From a virus: a stretch of 59,662 bases of DNA. The number at the start of each line of letters is the position of its first letter. Position 1 is the first letter of the stretch. Location of the stretch: positions 1 through 59,662 of IMG/VR virus record IMGVR_UViG_3300005976_000001; one strand, given 5' to 3'. Position numbers and translations under genes: made by a program. The notes beneath the pieces were generated by a model, which saw only the letters and a list, made by a program, of their open reading frames with translations, was not told where the DNA came from and did no database searches. Below are positions 10,701 through 20,136 of the stretch, piece after piece.

Positions 10701-11648
10701 GGCCTGGGGTTAATTGATGAAGGGCATAACTTAACATTAGCAGATGGAACTAAGTTCTTCTTAGGGTCTGATGGTAGTGAGAATAGAGGAGTTCACAGCT
10801 TTACTAACCTAGATAGAGTTGCAAAAGGTCAAGAAAATATAAATGCAGAAGGAGGTCTCCATAGTTACGATATAGATTACACAAACGACTTAGACTTCTT
10901 TAGCGGGATGAGTGGTATCTCATTAAGTAGGCTTGTTGGTGGAGGGAAAAGCAAAGCTATTGATCAGATGGGTAACTATGTTGCTAACGGTGCATTGAGC
11001 AGTGTAGGTCACGGCCAAGAGATGACCAGAGAGAATTTTAGTAAAACAATGGAGAACAATAGAGCTTTCTATGCTCAAGCTGGAATTAGTAGTAAGTCGG
11101 AAGCTTATCAGCTAGCTAATATGATGTATGCTGAAGGACGAATTGACGATATGGACCTAATTAGTATGCACCAATCATTTAACATGATGTATGATGATGA
11201 CGGGTATGAATTAGCTCAAACACTTGCTAAAGGAAGGTTTGAGGGTGTAGAGCTAGCAGTAGGGGCTAGTGAGATGCCGGAACGTCCTGCTCCTAGAGAG
11301 GTAGAGAACAGTCCCGCAAGGCACGAGCAAGACAAGCAAAGACAGAGAGCTCCTGGATTTTTTCATCCCGGATGGTCTACTATTGGGGACCAGGTGTCGG
11401 GAGTGCCTAGACCGCCCCAGAGACCGCAAGCTGCTCCTGGTTGGGGTGATATTCTAGGAGAGCCAGCACAGCAGCCAGGGCCAACAGAATTTGCGGCACA
11501 AGCTAACGAGAACTTACAAAACTTACCGGGAATAGGAGCGAGCGCTCAACCACCGCAGCCTGGGCCAACAGAATATGCGGCACAAGCTAACGAGAACTTT
11601 CAAAACTTACCGGGGTGGAGTGCTCTTGAAAACGTAGAGATAGGTTAA
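7737..11648 (+). CDS. Large internal virion/ejection protein 1 (1303 aa)
   Basis: Low-complexity and Ala/Gly/Gln-rich throughout. A Gly run occurs near residues 110-117, a Pro/Glu/Gly linker near 490-560, and a hydrophobic segment (about residues 905-970, Gly/Ala/Val-rich) could insert in a membrane. Near the C-terminus a 30-residue unit PGPTE(F/Y)AAQANEN(L/F)QNLPG is present twice in tandem (nt about 11476-11612). It is the first of three consecutive giant genes, a layout that matches the T7 gp14-gp15-gp16 ejectosome, which is delivered into the cell envelope with the DNA. The assignment rests on position, size and composition. Confidence 0.55.
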   Translation: MAERVLYKPVSQGQLNAGGLSFMLPNSGAYSGVSLYRGDERITDLTRSPYHSSDGVKFYSHKPGGSFGDDLTARVTLEDGTVQEYAIPRGAQRYEGPMGEELAESSKGMGGGGGGGGGRFTPGQQGHGFYPAYMGGSFPDPFMVDFEGMESAPFNFTDPMEFAKEYGEFNRGEYAKNFEQSQQFALEALRTEMAGLQEFAPAAQALKHEMLSLDNVRNQDMRTAQLDQAMPGMRGALRGQTDRAQAFAEGRLPEGMSDRAFELGVRSASADRSAAGGFGERSSVARSGSDLMSVRERIGLSQYGDQLLTSNSQLRQGMELAPTQYSDAGAQIQARPEVGAARLASQTLNELNALTTTPTTAAMSTKIGQEQFGTQLEQRTREFNATNSFKAALTNQAVANQFGMAKFGYDVSFAGAVAGAHQTDYNTEMAIQQQELAQQIYQDHFDQAQDAGTAGSIASGVGAIGGILDVISDVAGTVDDIISGDEDEEVAEDVVDDGGGDGGGVETPARGPSHMPSGPETPSGPPPMAGESAPEAVDVPAGVAVPDTHTPVGTNVDGSIHAVPRSRVASEARSFNADTGANINPEGNAQTTRALMTANGITMKAAGISNRPKEGYEKVGYDRQGAAVYSNTRMRNDQNSRAGESTVDGIARVLDPFGVMSAEDKTTMQQIAAASSDTAFAARLTAMASGGAKPKDFVNTLLNKYGYKALDQLTDSPDDRAGLGAAFTAYKLFQSWDKLSNSQRGQALASMGMQGYQYATGEKLGSKVIPATDLPGIEGGGMTVNQAMGLVGSGINAYALASNWGQMNDLNRLVGGTNTVASIAQTAQQFNLLGTGSTGAAAAADAATLAANGFTSAPNLGVGAITADVGAAIPSGYTQVATEGGKVVAMPAGNAASFSGIVQGAAGVAGIVGGAMTIAESWGSGTDRGALNGALGGASLAMGLSAVGVGLGPLGIAGVVAFSALSGLMKTGKHEEQVHRDGIRDHYAGLGLIDEGHNLTLADGTKFFLGSDGSENRGVHSFTNLDRVAKGQENINAEGGLHSYDIDYTNDLDFFSGMSGISLSRLVGGGKSKAIDQMGNYVANGALSSVGHGQEMTRENFSKTMENNRAFYAQAGISSKSEAYQLANMMYAEGRIDDMDLISMHQSFNMMYDDDGYELAQTLAKGRFEGVELAVGASEMPERPAPREVENSPARHEQDKQRQRAPGFFHPGWSTIGDQVSGVPRPPQRPQAAPGWGDILGEPAQQPGPTEFAAQANENLQNLPGIGASAQPPQPGPTEYAAQANENFQNLPGWSALENVEIG

Positions 11649-11650
11649 GG

Positions 11651-13894
11651 ATGGCGTACAATATTTTCTCACAACTATCAGGTCCTCAAATTGACCAGAA
11701 TTTATTTGCTAATTCAGCAGGTGCAGGTATAGCTGGCGGTACAGCTGTTCCTTCTACTACTAAAGCTATTATAGACGGTGCTATTGAGGGCATAGAGACT
11801 GGCCAGCAGATGATTCAAAACAATCAACAGATTGAGATGAATCAGCAAAAAATAGATAACATGCCTCTAGAGCGTGAGGTAGCAGAAGAGCAATTAAAAG
11901 CAGTTCAAAGACAAGAGCAGCAACAACTACAAGAGCAACAAAGAAAACAGCAGCAGGTAGAGAGAGAAAACGAGTTCTTAGGTAAGTTTCAAAACGCACA
12001 GAATAACCCAAGAGCACAAGGAACCTTGCTGATGAGTGGTGAGTATGCCGATGTTCTGTCTCGTGATCCGAGAATGTGGGAGCAGTTAAACCAGCAAGTA
12101 GCAGCCCGTGGTGGTCTAAACCAGGACGAATTAAACGGGCTAAACTATAAGTCTAGAAGACAACAGACCGTAGACCTACACCAACAGTTAATTGAAAAAG
12201 AGCTTCCTAAGCTAGAGCTTCATTCAAGAAATCTTGAGAATAACTTAGCTGCCGGAGAAGCTGCTGATAAATTAAGCGCTACAAGAGAAGATGCTTCGAT
12301 GGAGGTATCATTCTCTCCAGCAGGTGCCTACCAGGTTACCCCTGAAGGTACTCGCGGTGAGTATAATACAGAACTATCTATACCTGAAGAGGGAGGAAGT
12401 TCTAGGGAATCTTTTGACATGTGGAGCTCTGATGGTAAGTACTTAGGACGTGCCAGTAAAGAAGAGAAAGCAGGAATAGAGGGTTATAGAAATAGTGCCA
12501 ATCTGGTAAACGGCACAAAGATGATAACTGCTATACGCAACCTACAAAAGAAAAGTGGGTTCTCAGATACTAAAGCAGAGCAGGTAACTCAGCAAGGTCA
12601 AGGCCAGCAAGGTCAAGGCCAGCAAGCTGTTCAAGGTCAGCAGGGTGCTCAGGACCAACAAGCCCAACTACAGAACCAAACACCGAGCACCAGGAACCGT
12701 GGGAACATAAGAGGTCTTGGAAGGCTAAAGGGAGTAGCTATTGACTCAGCTGAATCTCCTTCATCTAATATGGAAGTTGCAGAAGGAGTTCGTTCTGAAC
12801 TAGGACTAAGTGAGCAAGAGTATCAAGCTAATGAAGAAATTTTCTCTCAGTTTATTGATGCAGCCGGTAGGGCTGCTCTAGAGCAGCCGAATATAGTGGG
12901 CAGACTAGCCGCAGGATTCTTCGACCCCACTCCTGGAGAGGCAGAACTTAGGAGTGTTAGAAGACAAGCCGCTACTGCTATAGCAGAAGCAGAAGTTGCT
13001 AGAATACGGTCTGTTCCGGGGGGGTCTGCTATGTATAATGAGCAAGCAGTTGAAGACCACAACAGACAAGTAGATCAGTTTGAACAGGACCAGGAGTCTC
13101 CGTGGACGAGAATGGATTCAGGAACTTTATTCTTGTTAGGCACAGCTGGTAAGCTGCGAACAGAAAGAGTAGAGACACCAGCAGAGCTTTATTATGTGAG
13201 AAACAGGTCGTCATTGGACCAGAGAGTGAGAGGATTAGAAGATGGTTTGGTAAAAGAGCTGCGAGCTAATTTTAGAGCACCAGAAAGAAGAGAGCAGTTA
13301 GGTGCAGAGATACGGGGGAATTTAAGAGGCATGGCAAATGAGAGTGACTTTAAACCTAAAGTAGCGGGCTCTAACCAGCAACAAAGTGCTGCTAACCAAC
13401 AAGACCAATCTCCGTTAGGGGGACAGGCAGAAGGGGGAGGAGCATCTCTTGGAGGGCCGCCAAGAAGTGCTGACCCACTAGACAACACGCCGGGTATGAG
13501 AGAGGTTAATCAGTTTATTCCTATCACTCAACAGGTTGGTGAATCCTTTGATGTAGAGCCTGCTTTGATTCAAGCAATTATATTTGCAGAGTCTACCGGT
13601 AATCCAGCAGCTGGTTCTCCAGCAGGTGCTAGAGGATTAATGCAGTTAATGCCTGGAACAGCAGCTGACATGGGAGTCGAGGACCCACTTGACCCAATAC
13701 AAAATATTACAGGTGGAACCAAGTATATTAAAAAGATGCTAGAGATGTTTAACGGCGACCTGGAGCTAGCACTTGCAGCTTATAATGCAGGCCCCGGCAC
13801 AGTCCAGAGGCACAAAGGAATTCCACCATACAGAGAGACTCAGAACTATGTTAAGAAGGTAATCAATGAGTACCGACGACGAACTAACTCTTAA
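11651..13894 (+). CDS. Internal virion protein with C-terminal lytic transglycosylase (SLT) domain
   Basis: 747 residues. Residues about 55-110 form a very Gln-rich coiled coil, and a second Gln/Gly repeat lies near 315-335 (GQGQQGQGQQ). The last 120 residues are an SLT-family lysozyme-like domain: ALIQAIIFAESTGNP with catalytic Glu647, then GARGLMQLMPGTA, and ALAAYNAGPGTV. Such domains cleave the glycan strands of peptidoglycan without hydrolysis and in virions open the wall during DNA entry. It is the only clear wall-degrading enzyme in the genome. Its end overlaps the next gene by 29 bases. Confidence 0.9.
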   Translation: MAYNIFSQLSGPQIDQNLFANSAGAGIAGGTAVPSTTKAIIDGAIEGIETGQQMIQNNQQIEMNQQKIDNMPLEREVAEEQLKAVQRQEQQQLQEQQRKQQQVERENEFLGKFQNAQNNPRAQGTLLMSGEYADVLSRDPRMWEQLNQQVAARGGLNQDELNGLNYKSRRQQTVDLHQQLIEKELPKLELHSRNLENNLAAGEAADKLSATREDASMEVSFSPAGAYQVTPEGTRGEYNTELSIPEEGGSSRESFDMWSSDGKYLGRASKEEKAGIEGYRNSANLVNGTKMITAIRNLQKKSGFSDTKAEQVTQQGQGQQGQGQQAVQGQQGAQDQQAQLQNQTPSTRNRGNIRGLGRLKGVAIDSAESPSSNMEVAEGVRSELGLSEQEYQANEEIFSQFIDAAGRAALEQPNIVGRLAAGFFDPTPGEAELRSVRRQAATAIAEAEVARIRSVPGGSAMYNEQAVEDHNRQVDQFEQDQESPWTRMDSGTLFLLGTAGKLRTERVETPAELYYVRNRSSLDQRVRGLEDGLVKELRANFRAPERREQLGAEIRGNLRGMANESDFKPKVAGSNQQQSAANQQDQSPLGGQAEGGGASLGGPPRSADPLDNTPGMREVNQFIPITQQVGESFDVEPALIQAIIFAESTGNPAAGSPAGARGLMQLMPGTAADMGVEDPLDPIQNITGGTKYIKKMLEMFNGDLELALAAYNAGPGTVQRHKGIPPYRETQNYVKKVINEYRRRTNS

Positions 13895-16800
13895 TAAAAA
13901 TGACATGGCATCTGCTCTCTATCCTATATTTGAAGATAGCAGTGTATATCAACAACCAGATCTGGTTGAGTCGTCTGTTAAAGAAATTTATTCTAGTCAC
14001 GCAGACCAGTGGGATGATGAAGCAAAGGAGCTCCTGGCTACAACTTATGACCAGTATAAAAAAGCAAGTAATATATCGGTTGGTGTTGACTGGTTGTCCG
14101 CTTTTCCGGCACCAGAAGAACTAAAAGATGAGTCTATTCCAAAAGAGACAAAGTTAGAACTAGTTGACCAGTGGCAAAAGGATGCTGAAGAGCACTTCTC
14201 TACATCAGGTGGAGCCGACTGGGTACTAAATTCATTAGAGTCCAGAAAAGCTATAAAGATGGCAGCTGACGGAATAAAGAGAAATGTTGCAGGCGAGGGA
14301 GTAAGTAGGGGGAAGGACTTAGCTGCCCGGATGGGACAAGCTGCTGGAACCTATATGGCTGATCTATTCGGTGCAGATGAAACATCTGATTCTATTAAAG
14401 AGTACTTTACTGAAAACCCAGAATATGATGACTCTTTTGGTAGTAAAGAGATAGAAGCTATCGGCCAAGCTGGTGGTCAGTTTGGATTACCTGTTGGACT
14501 AGCTGTTGGTACAGTCGGAGCGGTAACTGCTTTAGGTGGCGCAAAAGCTGCCGCAGTTGGGACAGCTGTATTTGTAGCAGCTCAGTCTATACTTGGTTTT
14601 GTCGGCGGGTATAAAGAAGCATACGACACTGTGTACGAAGCTACCGGTTCTGAAAACCAGGCAACTAATACTGCTATGCAGTCAGGATTTAGCACTGCCG
14701 GGATGGAAGTAGTAGTTAACTCTCTTGTAGCAAACAAGTTACTTTCTCCGTATGTTAAAGCTCTTAGCCCTACTAGAAAATCAAGACTTGCAGCCGCAGC
14801 TGTTGCAGCTGCTGAAAAGGGTAGTCTAGGTGCAGCTTCTGGTGGAGTCACTGAAGGGTTCCAAGACTTATCTACTCAATTACTTACTGGTGCTATCACA
14901 GAAGAGGATGTTAGCTGGTCTCAAGTAGGAGAATCTACATACTTAGGACTGATTTCAGACGGAACTATCAGTGGTGGAGGTGCCGGTGGAGCTACACTTA
15001 TAAGACATAGAAGTAGTGTAGCAGCAGATGCTGCTCAATCTGCTACTACTCTAGAGCAGGAAGCAGCTAAACCACAGCGAGAACAAACAGCAACGGAAGA
15101 AGGGCTAGAGCGCAAAAAACAACAACCTCTATCTACTGAGGCAGAGCAAGCACTAGCTACTACTTTGCAAGATTATGCAGATGGTAACTCCGATACTGAC
15201 TTAACACTAGATGGCATTAAACTAAATTCTATTCCACAGGACCTTCTAGATATACTTAACTTAGAAGCAACCTCATCTGGAGAAGGAACAGTAGTAAAGA
15301 GAGTTCCAGTAGTAAGAGGAGAATCCGGAGTGTTATCCGCTGCTTCAAAAGCTTTATCTAAAACACTTGGAACTGAAGCTGTTCAGCAAGTAGCAAGCAC
15401 AGCTGTTGACACACAAGTAGACCCAGTAACTACTCCACCTACCGACCCAGTACAGGGTACACCAGAGTTATCACAGAGACAGCTTGATACAGCTCAGAGA
15501 AATCTCACACCGGAACCAGACCTGTCTCCTGCTCCAATAGAAACTACGTTGGATGCCGAGCTTCCCGGAATGATTCAGGAAATGGAAGCAAGACTAGCTG
15601 AGATACCAACTATCAATCAGCTTCAAAATAATTTGGTACAAGCAAGAAGACGGCATGAAGCCACTAAAGAACTAGTAGCTAACTCAAAGCACATGCCTAA
15701 TCCTAAAATTAGAAAACTAATAGCAGAAGCTGCTGTTGGTCTACATAATGCAGAAACTGAGATGAACAGAGAAACAAACTCTGCTCACTACACCTACGCT
15801 AGAGAAGTTTTAAAAGACGAGATAGTTTACGCAAGGCGGCATCTTTCCCGGATGGACGAGTCAGGGAATAATAAAGTTACAAACTCTGAACACACTAGTA
15901 TTCCGTATGTGAGAGTAGCTCCATATAAAGTCTCTCAAGCAAGGTCAAAGTCAACTAAAACTGGAGCAGAGTATACCGGAATCATTGATCCAGGGTTACG
16001 AGCTACAGTTAACTCCTGGGCTGCCGGGTTTGATTTAAAGGCTTTAGGTTTTCCAAAACTATATGTTGGAACATTCTTTGATGCTCAAAACGGTGCGTTT
16101 AATAACGCCGGTAAAGATGTTCAAGCTATGATGGAGTCTGCTAAACCTAAGCTAGAGACCAGTGAAGCAGTAGCTATTGTAGGAGATAAGAAAGCTGCAA
16201 TACTTTTAAAGAGTCCTCTATTTAATCCAAAGACAGTTAAAGAAGCATCCCATGAGATGGGGCATATAGTTTTTGATACACTCTGGAATAAAAAAGCAAC
16301 AGAAGACACTAAAGCTCAAGTCTATGAGGACTATCAAAACGCAAAACTAGATGCCTTAAAGCATAAGAAAGCAGCTGACGTAGCAAAAGCTCTCGGTGTT
16401 AGAGATGATATGTATGCTAGTGATACCAGAACATTTGACCAGCTAACTCTTGATGAGCAGAAGTACTTAATAGATAATGAGATTGGCTTTAGTGAATGGT
16501 TTGCTAATAAGGTCTCAGCTTATATTGTGGACCCGACTCTTGTCCCTACTAACCCGGCACAACGTCTGTATAAAATACTAGCAGATGCGTTTAAACGGAT
16601 ATACTCTATGGTATCTGCTCAGTTTAGAGAGCAGAGTCCTACTCTAAAGCAGTGGTTAGATGAGCAGTTTAGTATTGAGAGGGCCCGTAATACCTTCCCG
16701 GAAACCCCTAAGGTAACCAGACCACTAAATAGACCTGCCGGACAGCGAGAGATGTCAGTATCTAAAAGGTTACGCCTGGCAGATAACACACGGAGAGTAA

Positions 16801-19235
16801 AGGAAGGACTAAAGCATAATTACTACACACCGCTTTCACCTAAAGCTACTCTAAGAGATGTCCAAAACAGAGTAGCAGAAGACAGAATTGATTTTAATAT
16901 CAACGAAGTATTAGATGAAAAGAACGGTATGCCAGCTGATATCCGTTCTCCATACGCAGTAGCAGTGCATGATACTTTGCAAAAAATGGTAGCCAAAGAG
17001 ACCAACCCGGATAAGAAAGCTTTCTTAGAGGATAAGTATATATCGTTTGTTAACAACGTAGCTGAAATTGCGTTAAAGTACGGGAGATTTAATCAAGCAC
17101 TGAGTCTGCTCCCTAGAATGAGTAAGAGTTCGCTTTTTCGTTCTACTAAGAATCAAGTAGAGAAAGCTTTTGAGAGAGCTAAAAAAGAACTTCCAGCTAA
17201 CTACGATAAAATAATTAAAGAGGTAGTAGATGATATCCAGCCTAAGATGAAGGGCAAAGACTTGCACCTTCTACAAGAAGTAAACAGACAGCTCTTAAAC
17301 AGGCTAGACGCAGAGTTAGATATCCCCACAGAAGGAGCTCTTAGGTACTTCTGGTACGGTAACTTTCTTTCCGGGTTTGATACTCAGATGGTAAATGTTG
17401 GTGCTAGTGGGATGGACCTGTTAGGCCGAACTATGGCCAGTATGATTGCTAGCCCTAGAGACATTCCGACTATTATATCTGGAACTCTTGCGGGGTTTAA
17501 CAAAGCAATAACTACCGGTGAAGCTAACTTAAGAGGTATAGCTACTAGAAATGCAAGGTCAAATAAATATGGAATTGATAATGCAGCTGTAGCTCCACTA
17601 GTTAAGTGGGAAAACAGAGCACTAAGAGCTCCTATGAACGCAATGATAAAGCTCTTAGAGAAGTTTCCTTTTAGAGCACTTAGAGCTCAAGATGCTTTTA
17701 TGTCTACTATAGCGTCAGAGCAGCAAGCTTATTTGATAACCGCTAGAGCATTAAGAAAGCATATAAAAGATAACGACTTAGAAGTAACAAGAGAGCAGTT
17801 TGCTCAGACTATGACTGATATGCTTTTTGATGGGCCAGAGACTATAGCTAAGCTACGAGAGCAAGCTATTGCTGAAGCAAAAGAGGTTTACGGTGATAGA
17901 GACATCTCTGATAACGCATTGGAAAACTCTGTAACTTTAAGAGTATTTGAACTAGTAGACCAGATGAGGGACCCGGAGCTAGTAAAAGAGGCTTCCAGAT
18001 ATGGCGACATGATAACATACACTCAAAAGCCGCAAGGAACTTTTGGTGTAATAGCTGAGTTGATGAACAAAGCTAACAGAGACCTTATAATCACACGGTA
18101 TACAGTGCTTCCGTTCGTAGATGTAGTTGCAAATGTTCTCTCTAGGAGTGTGGATTATAGCCCGATAGGTGGGTTACGTGCCTGGTACGGCGGTCATTTA
18201 AGCTCTGTATACGGTAGAGATAAGACTACTTTTTCTAATCTAGAAAGAAGGCAAAGAGCAGCTGCTTCTTTTATGGGAACAGCTTCTTGGGGACTATTAA
18301 TGACAGCAGCCTCTCAAGCGCTTCAAGCTTCTGAAGAAAGCGGCGAACCACCGTGGTTTGAGTGGAACGGGTATGGGCCTAAAGCAGGAAGTAGAGCTAG
18401 AGACCAGTGGCTCTCTGCCGGAAACAAGCCTTGGTCACTACGGATAGGTGATACAATTTTATCCTATAACGAGATGCCAGGTGCTCCTTTTATGGCACTT
18501 GGTGGAGCGATCATGGACCATATGCGGTACAACCAGGAATGGGATGAGATGGATCTGGCAGCTAGAGTATTACTACTTAGTAAAGATACATCTGCAAGTA
18601 TTACTAACATGGGGTTCTTAAGCTCAATAAAGAACATAGGCGATATCATGGCAGGTAAGCGTGATATACTTTCCCCACTATCTACATCAGTTCAGGGACT
18701 TGTTCCAGGCCAGGGTGCTCTACGTTATATTAACAATATAATGGACCCAACTAAGGTAGACTACCGGGATGTAAAAGCGCTATTTATGGCTAACTTACCA
18801 TATGCTAAAAGCTTTGTACGTCCTGAACTAAATGTCTTCGGAGAGAAGCTTCACAGACCTGGAAGATTTACAAGTTCACTTGTACCAGATCCAACTATAA
18901 AGTGGATGACTGATAGAAACTTAACTGTGGCTGGTTACGGTGGAACAGAAGTTGGAACAGGAAGGAGTTTAGATGAAAAATCTTTCTATGCAGCTATTAA
19001 AGCTGATAGAGAAAAACACCTCGGAAGGTATGCCGCCAATATACTTACAGAAGAGGAGAAGTTTGCTATTCAAGAAACATCCGGTCCGAGAATTAAAAAA
19101 CGCATCCAAGCACTTATGGATAAAGGTTGGGCACCGGAGAGCTATCAATACGTAATTGATAAGATAGTTACTCAAGAAAGAAACAGAGCAAAACAAGAGA
19201 TACTGGCCGGTCAGTACAGAGCAAGAAACAACTAG
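13866..19235 (+). CDS. Giant internal virion/ejection protein with embedded HExxH metallopeptidase motif (1789 aa)
   Basis: The start ATG 13866 lies inside the end of the SLT gene with AAGG upstream. A Gly/Ala-rich hydrophobic region lies near residues 215-247. A zincin-like module is visible at residues 765-890: SHEMGHIVFD (His796, Glu797, His800) followed by GFSEWFANKVSAYI with Glu877 as possible third zinc ligand, the pattern of gluzincins and of protease modules in phage polyvalent proteins. The remaining 900 residues are helical and polar with a few hydrophobic patches. Position after the SLT protein matches T7 gp16-like ejection proteins. Protease activity is inferred from the motif. 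The stop overlaps the convergent resolvase stop at CTAG. Confidence 0.8.
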   Translation: MSTDDELTLNKNDMASALYPIFEDSSVYQQPDLVESSVKEIYSSHADQWDDEAKELLATTYDQYKKASNISVGVDWLSAFPAPEELKDESIPKETKLELVDQWQKDAEEHFSTSGGADWVLNSLESRKAIKMAADGIKRNVAGEGVSRGKDLAARMGQAAGTYMADLFGADETSDSIKEYFTENPEYDDSFGSKEIEAIGQAGGQFGLPVGLAVGTVGAVTALGGAKAAAVGTAVFVAAQSILGFVGGYKEAYDTVYEATGSENQATNTAMQSGFSTAGMEVVVNSLVANKLLSPYVKALSPTRKSRLAAAAVAAAEKGSLGAASGGVTEGFQDLSTQLLTGAITEEDVSWSQVGESTYLGLISDGTISGGGAGGATLIRHRSSVAADAAQSATTLEQEAAKPQREQTATEEGLERKKQQPLSTEAEQALATTLQDYADGNSDTDLTLDGIKLNSIPQDLLDILNLEATSSGEGTVVKRVPVVRGESGVLSAASKALSKTLGTEAVQQVASTAVDTQVDPVTTPPTDPVQGTPELSQRQLDTAQRNLTPEPDLSPAPIETTLDAELPGMIQEMEARLAEIPTINQLQNNLVQARRRHEATKELVANSKHMPNPKIRKLIAEAAVGLHNAETEMNRETNSAHYTYAREVLKDEIVYARRHLSRMDESGNNKVTNSEHTSIPYVRVAPYKVSQARSKSTKTGAEYTGIIDPGLRATVNSWAAGFDLKALGFPKLYVGTFFDAQNGAFNNAGKDVQAMMESAKPKLETSEAVAIVGDKKAAILLKSPLFNPKTVKEASHEMGHIVFDTLWNKKATEDTKAQVYEDYQNAKLDALKHKKAADVAKALGVRDDMYASDTRTFDQLTLDEQKYLIDNEIGFSEWFANKVSAYIVDPTLVPTNPAQRLYKILADAFKRIYSMVSAQFREQSPTLKQWLDEQFSIERARNTFPETPKVTRPLNRPAGQREMSVSKRLRLADNTRRVKEGLKHNYYTPLSPKATLRDVQNRVAEDRIDFNINEVLDEKNGMPADIRSPYAVAVHDTLQKMVAKETNPDKKAFLEDKYISFVNNVAEIALKYGRFNQALSLLPRMSKSSLFRSTKNQVEKAFERAKKELPANYDKIIKEVVDDIQPKMKGKDLHLLQEVNRQLLNRLDAELDIPTEGALRYFWYGNFLSGFDTQMVNVGASGMDLLGRTMASMIASPRDIPTIISGTLAGFNKAITTGEANLRGIATRNARSNKYGIDNAAVAPLVKWENRALRAPMNAMIKLLEKFPFRALRAQDAFMSTIASEQQAYLITARALRKHIKDNDLEVTREQFAQTMTDMLFDGPETIAKLREQAIAEAKEVYGDRDISDNALENSVTLRVFELVDQMRDPELVKEASRYGDMITYTQKPQGTFGVIAELMNKANRDLIITRYTVLPFVDVVANVLSRSVDYSPIGGLRAWYGGHLSSVYGRDKTTFSNLERRQRAAASFMGTASWGLLMTAASQALQASEESGEPPWFEWNGYGPKAGSRARDQWLSAGNKPWSLRIGDTILSYNEMPGAPFMALGGAIMDHMRYNQEWDEMDLAARVLLLSKDTSASITNMGFLSSIKNIGDIMAGKRDILSPLSTSVQGLVPGQGALRYINNIMDPTKVDYRDVKALFMANLPYAKSFVRPELNVFGEKLHRPGRFTSSLVPDPTIKWMTDRNLTVAGYGGTEVGTGRSLDEKSFYAAIKADREKHLGRYAANILTEEEKFAIQETSGPRIKKRIQALMDKGWAPESYQYVIDKIVTQERNRAKQEILAGQYRARNN

Positions 19236-19729
19236 TCTAAGTTGAGACCTAAGTCTCTAAAGTACATCTTCTTACCATACGTTGCTATTAAAAGTGCATC
19301 GGCTATAGCGTGAGTAACCTTTACACCGAACTTTGAATATAACTGCTGTGCTCTAGCTCTTGTAATTCTCTTATCACCACCAGTTAGGCACTTCATATTT
19401 CTCTGCCACACAGATGGCGTAACTGTATCGTATGGAATGTCTAGTGCAGTTAAGAGCCCTCGGTAGAACCCATAGCTATCGCTTATCTTTGAAGTTGCTA
19501 TTGAGCCTCTACCTATTCCTTCCTGCTTTCCTTTCTGGGGTAAAGCAGTGATTAGTTCTAAGTAAGCATAATCCGGGTTGCTATTCTTAATAAAGTTCTT
19601 TATATCGTGGTCTGTTTCTTTTCCTTTAACGTGACTAACCTCTAAAGAATCAGACTCTATAATTAGTAAAATTACTGCACCAGATTTTCCTGGGTCTATT
19701 CCAATTAGTTTAACCGGATAAGATATCAT
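19232..19729 (-). CDS. RuvC-like Holliday junction resolvase
   Basis: 165 residues, close to the usual RuvC size. The RNase H-fold signatures are all present: LIGIDPGKSGAV with Asp12, AYLELI with Glu58, and HAIADALLIA with Asp144, the expected metal-binding acids. Predicted to cut four-way junctions and branched replication intermediates before packaging. It is the last gene of the leftward replication operon; its start overlaps the upstream stop (ATGA) and its stop overlaps that of the late ejection protein on the opposite strand. Confidence 0.88.
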   Translation of the reverse strand: MISYPVKLIGIDPGKSGAVILLIIESDSLEVSHVKGKETDHDIKNFIKNSNPDYAYLELITALPQKGKQEGIGRGSIATSKISDSYGFYRGLLTALDIPYDTVTPSVWQRNMKCLTGGDKRITRARAQQLYSKFGVKVTHAIADALLIATYGKKMYFRDLGLNLD

Positions 19730-20064
19730 TCATCGTCCTCTGACAGTTTAATTAACTGTTTAATATACTTAGGTGGAAGGTCAATATACTCTACTATTGA
19801 TTCAAAAGAGAAGTAAGGATAAGGACTTTTGATGATTCCTTTTAACCACTGAATTGCATCGGTCCGTATAGTAGAATCACTTGATTGTAAATCTCTCTTT
19901 GTTAGCTCCAGTATGCCGTAGAGTAAAGTCTCTTCTGGAGACAGCATTCTGTACTCTCCAAAATAAATTGTAGAGTAGTCACTAGCTATCTTACGCTCAA
20001 AGATATGATAGAAGTAGTTCTTCTTGCGCGGTTTTTTGTTTGTGTTTTGTGTCTCTTTTTCCAT
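19726..20064 (-). CDS. Hypothetical protein in replication module
   Basis: A 112-residue protein with a basic N-terminus (NTNKKPRKKN) and helical remainder, including an acidic C-terminal tail. Two helical blocks with regular spacing (EETLLYGILELTKRDL and AIQWLKGIIK) might form a small helical bundle; no family recognised. It is coupled to the resolvase gene by a 4-base overlap, so a role in recombination or replication is a reasonable but unproven inference. No strong ribosome site is visible upstream. Confidence 0.5.
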   Translation of the reverse strand: MEKETQNTNKKPRKKNYFYHIFERKIASDYSTIYFGEYRMLSPEETLLYGILELTKRDLQSSDSTIRTDAIQWLKGIIKSPYPYFSFESIVEYIDLPPKYIKQLIKLSEDDE

Positions 20065-20136
20065 AGTCCATCTGACTTAAGGTAAAAAGAGTGTAGCGAT
20101 TAGTTAGGTTAGAGTACAGTAAAAAGATTCTACTTT

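Noticed and set aside
13900-14124. Alternative 74-residue plus-strand frame
   Set aside because: Lies in another frame of the ejection gene and has no start signal.
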